64,000 bases of DNA, taken from contig NZ_LQGV01000001.1 in assembly GCF_001620065.1 (NCBI RefSeq), positions 186,001 through 250,000 of the forward strand. The letters are read 5' to 3'. This document shows positions 62,972 through 64,000 of this stretch, one piece after another (the stretch's first letter is position 1; every line of letters begins with the position of its first letter). Under the pieces are notes generated by a model that did no database searches, was not told the origin of the DNA, and saw only the letters and a program-made list of their open reading frames with translations. The translations under genes and the position numbers were made by a program. The stretch is from Microbacterium sp. TNHR37B. GTDB taxonomy: Bacteria > Actinomycetota > Actinomycetes > Actinomycetales > Microbacteriaceae.

Positions 62972-64000
62972 GTGCCCATCGTCCCCGTCGCTTCCCCGTC
63001 GAAACTGAGTGTCCGTGGCGCCCGCGTCCACAACCTGAAGGATGTCGATCTCGACATTCCGCGCGACGCGTTGGTCGTGTTCACCGGCCTCTCCGGCTCC
63101 GGAAAATCGAGCCTCGCGTTCGACACGATCTTCGCCGAGGGACAGCGTCGCTATGTCGAGTCCCTGAGCTCGTACGCGCGCCAGTTCCTCGGGCAGGTGG
63201 ACCGTCCCGACGTCGACTTCATCGAGGGACTGAGCCCTGCCGTCTCCATCGACCAGAAGTCGACCAACCGCAACCCGCGTTCGACGGTCGGAACCATCAC
63301 CGAGATCCACGACTACATGCGGCTGCTGTGGGCGCGGATCGGTGTCCCGCACTGCCCGACCTGCGGTGAGCGCATCCAGCGACAGACCGTGCAACAGATC
63401 GCCGATCAGCTCGCCGAGCTCCCCGAGCGCACCCGCTATCAGATCGTCGCGCCGGTCGTCTCTCAGAAGAAGGGGGAGTTCGTCGACCTCTTCAAGGAGC
63501 TGTCCGCCAAGGGCTATGCCCGCGCGGTGGTCGATGGTGAACTCATTCAGCTCGCCGAACCGCCGACACTCAAGAAGAGCTACAAGCACGACATCGCCGT
63601 CGTGGTCGATCGGCTCGTCGCGGCCCCGGATCTCCTCGGCCGCATCACCGATTCCGTCGAGACCGCGCTGGGACTCGCCGGCGGCGTCATGCAGGTCAAC
63701 TTCGTGGACGCCGAAGGCGACGAGGCATGGCAGAGCTACTCCGAGAAGCTGGCCTGCCCCAACGGTCACCCGCTCCAGCTGACGGAGATCGAGCCGCGCA
63801 CGTTCTCGTTCAACGCCCCCTTCGGCGCATGTCCGGCTTGCTCGGGACTCGGCACGCGCATGTCCGTCGACGTCGACCTCCTGCTGGGAGATGAGGAGCT
63901 CTCGATCAACGAGGGCGCGATCCTGCCCTGGACCACTCAGGGCAAGGGGCTGTTCCAGTACTATGAGCGGCTGCTCGTCGGTCTGGCCGACGACCTCGAC
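62972..64000 (+). CDS. uvrA: Excinuclease ABC subunit A, 3' end outside window
   Basis: Damage-recognition ATPase of nucleotide excision repair. The first 343 residues are visible: Walker [63 protein letters not shown] and the zinc-finger start CPNGH...CPACSGLG. The frame runs off the end of the window. uvrB lies 0.8 kb upstream on the same strand. Confidence 0.97.
   Translation, partial: MPIVPVASPSKLSVRGARVHNLKDVDLDIPRDALVVFTGLSGSGKSSLAFDTIFAEGQRRYVESLSSYARQFLGQVDRPDVDFIEGLSPAVSIDQKSTNRNPRSTVGTITEIHDYMRLLWARIGVPHCPTCGERIQRQTVQQIADQLAELPERTRYQIVAPVVSQKKGEFVDLFKELSAKGYARAVVDGELIQLAEPPTLKKSYKHDIAVVVDRLVAAPDLLGRITDSVETALGLAGGVMQVNFVDAEGDEAWQSYSEKLACPNGHPLQLTEIEPRTFSFNAPFGACPACSGLGTRMSVDVDLLLGDEELSINEGAILPWTTQGKGLFQYYERLLVGLADDLD

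Noticed and set aside
1..64000. tRNA or rRNA genes, CRISPR arrays, insertion sequences, prophage or replication origin
   Set aside because: No cloverleaf with CCA-type end, no regularly spaced repeat array, no transposase, integrase or phage protein, and no cluster of DnaA-type boxes was recognised on either strand.

Overview
The window is one continuous stretch of a high-G+C actinobacterial chromosome with strong protein-coding bias throughout. I see no rRNA, tRNA, insertion sequence, phage or CRISPR array. Gene content (Wag31-type DivIVA, PASTA kinase next to an Rv2175c-like protein, di-haem QcrC with QcrA/QcrB, CtaF, DUF3040, DUF3043) and the style of the proteins point to Microbacteriaceae, probably Microbacterium or a close relative. 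That placement is my inference from family knowledge, not a search result.

Layout. 1-5.8 kb: 3' part of a class II DAHP synthase, a PASTA Ser/Thr kinase, a secreted LysM/lysozyme-like protein, an Rv2175c-like DNA-binding protein and a polyprenyl diphosphate synthase. This order recalls the aroG-pknL-Rv2175c-idsA2 neighbourhood of mycobacteria. 5.9-24.4 kb: a division and cell-wall (dcw) cluster all on +: DUF3040, terminator, MraZ-type repeats, mraZ, rsmH, ftsL-like, ftsI, murF, mraY, murD, ftsW, murG, murC, ftsQ, ftsZ, yggS, sepF, yggT, divIVA, lspA, rluA-family. murE is not in it. 24.4-35.8 kb: housekeeping genes (GNAT, Nudix, dnaE, a membrane protein, hisD, nrdR, pyrD, DUF3043, M20 peptidase, erpA). 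35.9-44.7 kb: aerobic respiration, ctaC-ctaD-ctaF on + and ctaE-qcrC-qcrA-qcrB on -, with a PP2C phosphatase and a rhodanese between them. Together these encode a bc1-aa3 chain. 44.8-52.1 kb: trpD, a membrane protein, a PHP protein, a 5'-3' exonuclease, a secreted PKD protein with a lipoprotein partner, a SEC-C protein and rpsA.

52.2-58.6 kb is an accessory block between rpsA and coaE, which are neighbours in mycobacteria. It holds a histidine kinase, a membrane protein with a degenerate GGDEF-like domain, a convergent OmpR-type regulator and a four-gene SipW-type module: a SipW-like signal peptidase, two proteins with SipW-dependent-type signal regions and an LAATG-anchored surface protein. 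This is the best candidate here for an undescribed surface or matrix system. 58.6-64 kb: coaE, DUF4126, a previously untracked 26-residue acidic ORF, uvrB, a zinc-ribbon protein divergent from an OhrR-like regulator across a palindrome, and the 5' part of uvrA.

A recurrent feature is a TANNNT-type -10 element lying almost exactly 6-8 nt upstream of a start codon with no Shine-Dalgarno in between. I count about two dozen cases on both strands. This predicts widespread leaderless transcription and fixes many start codons.
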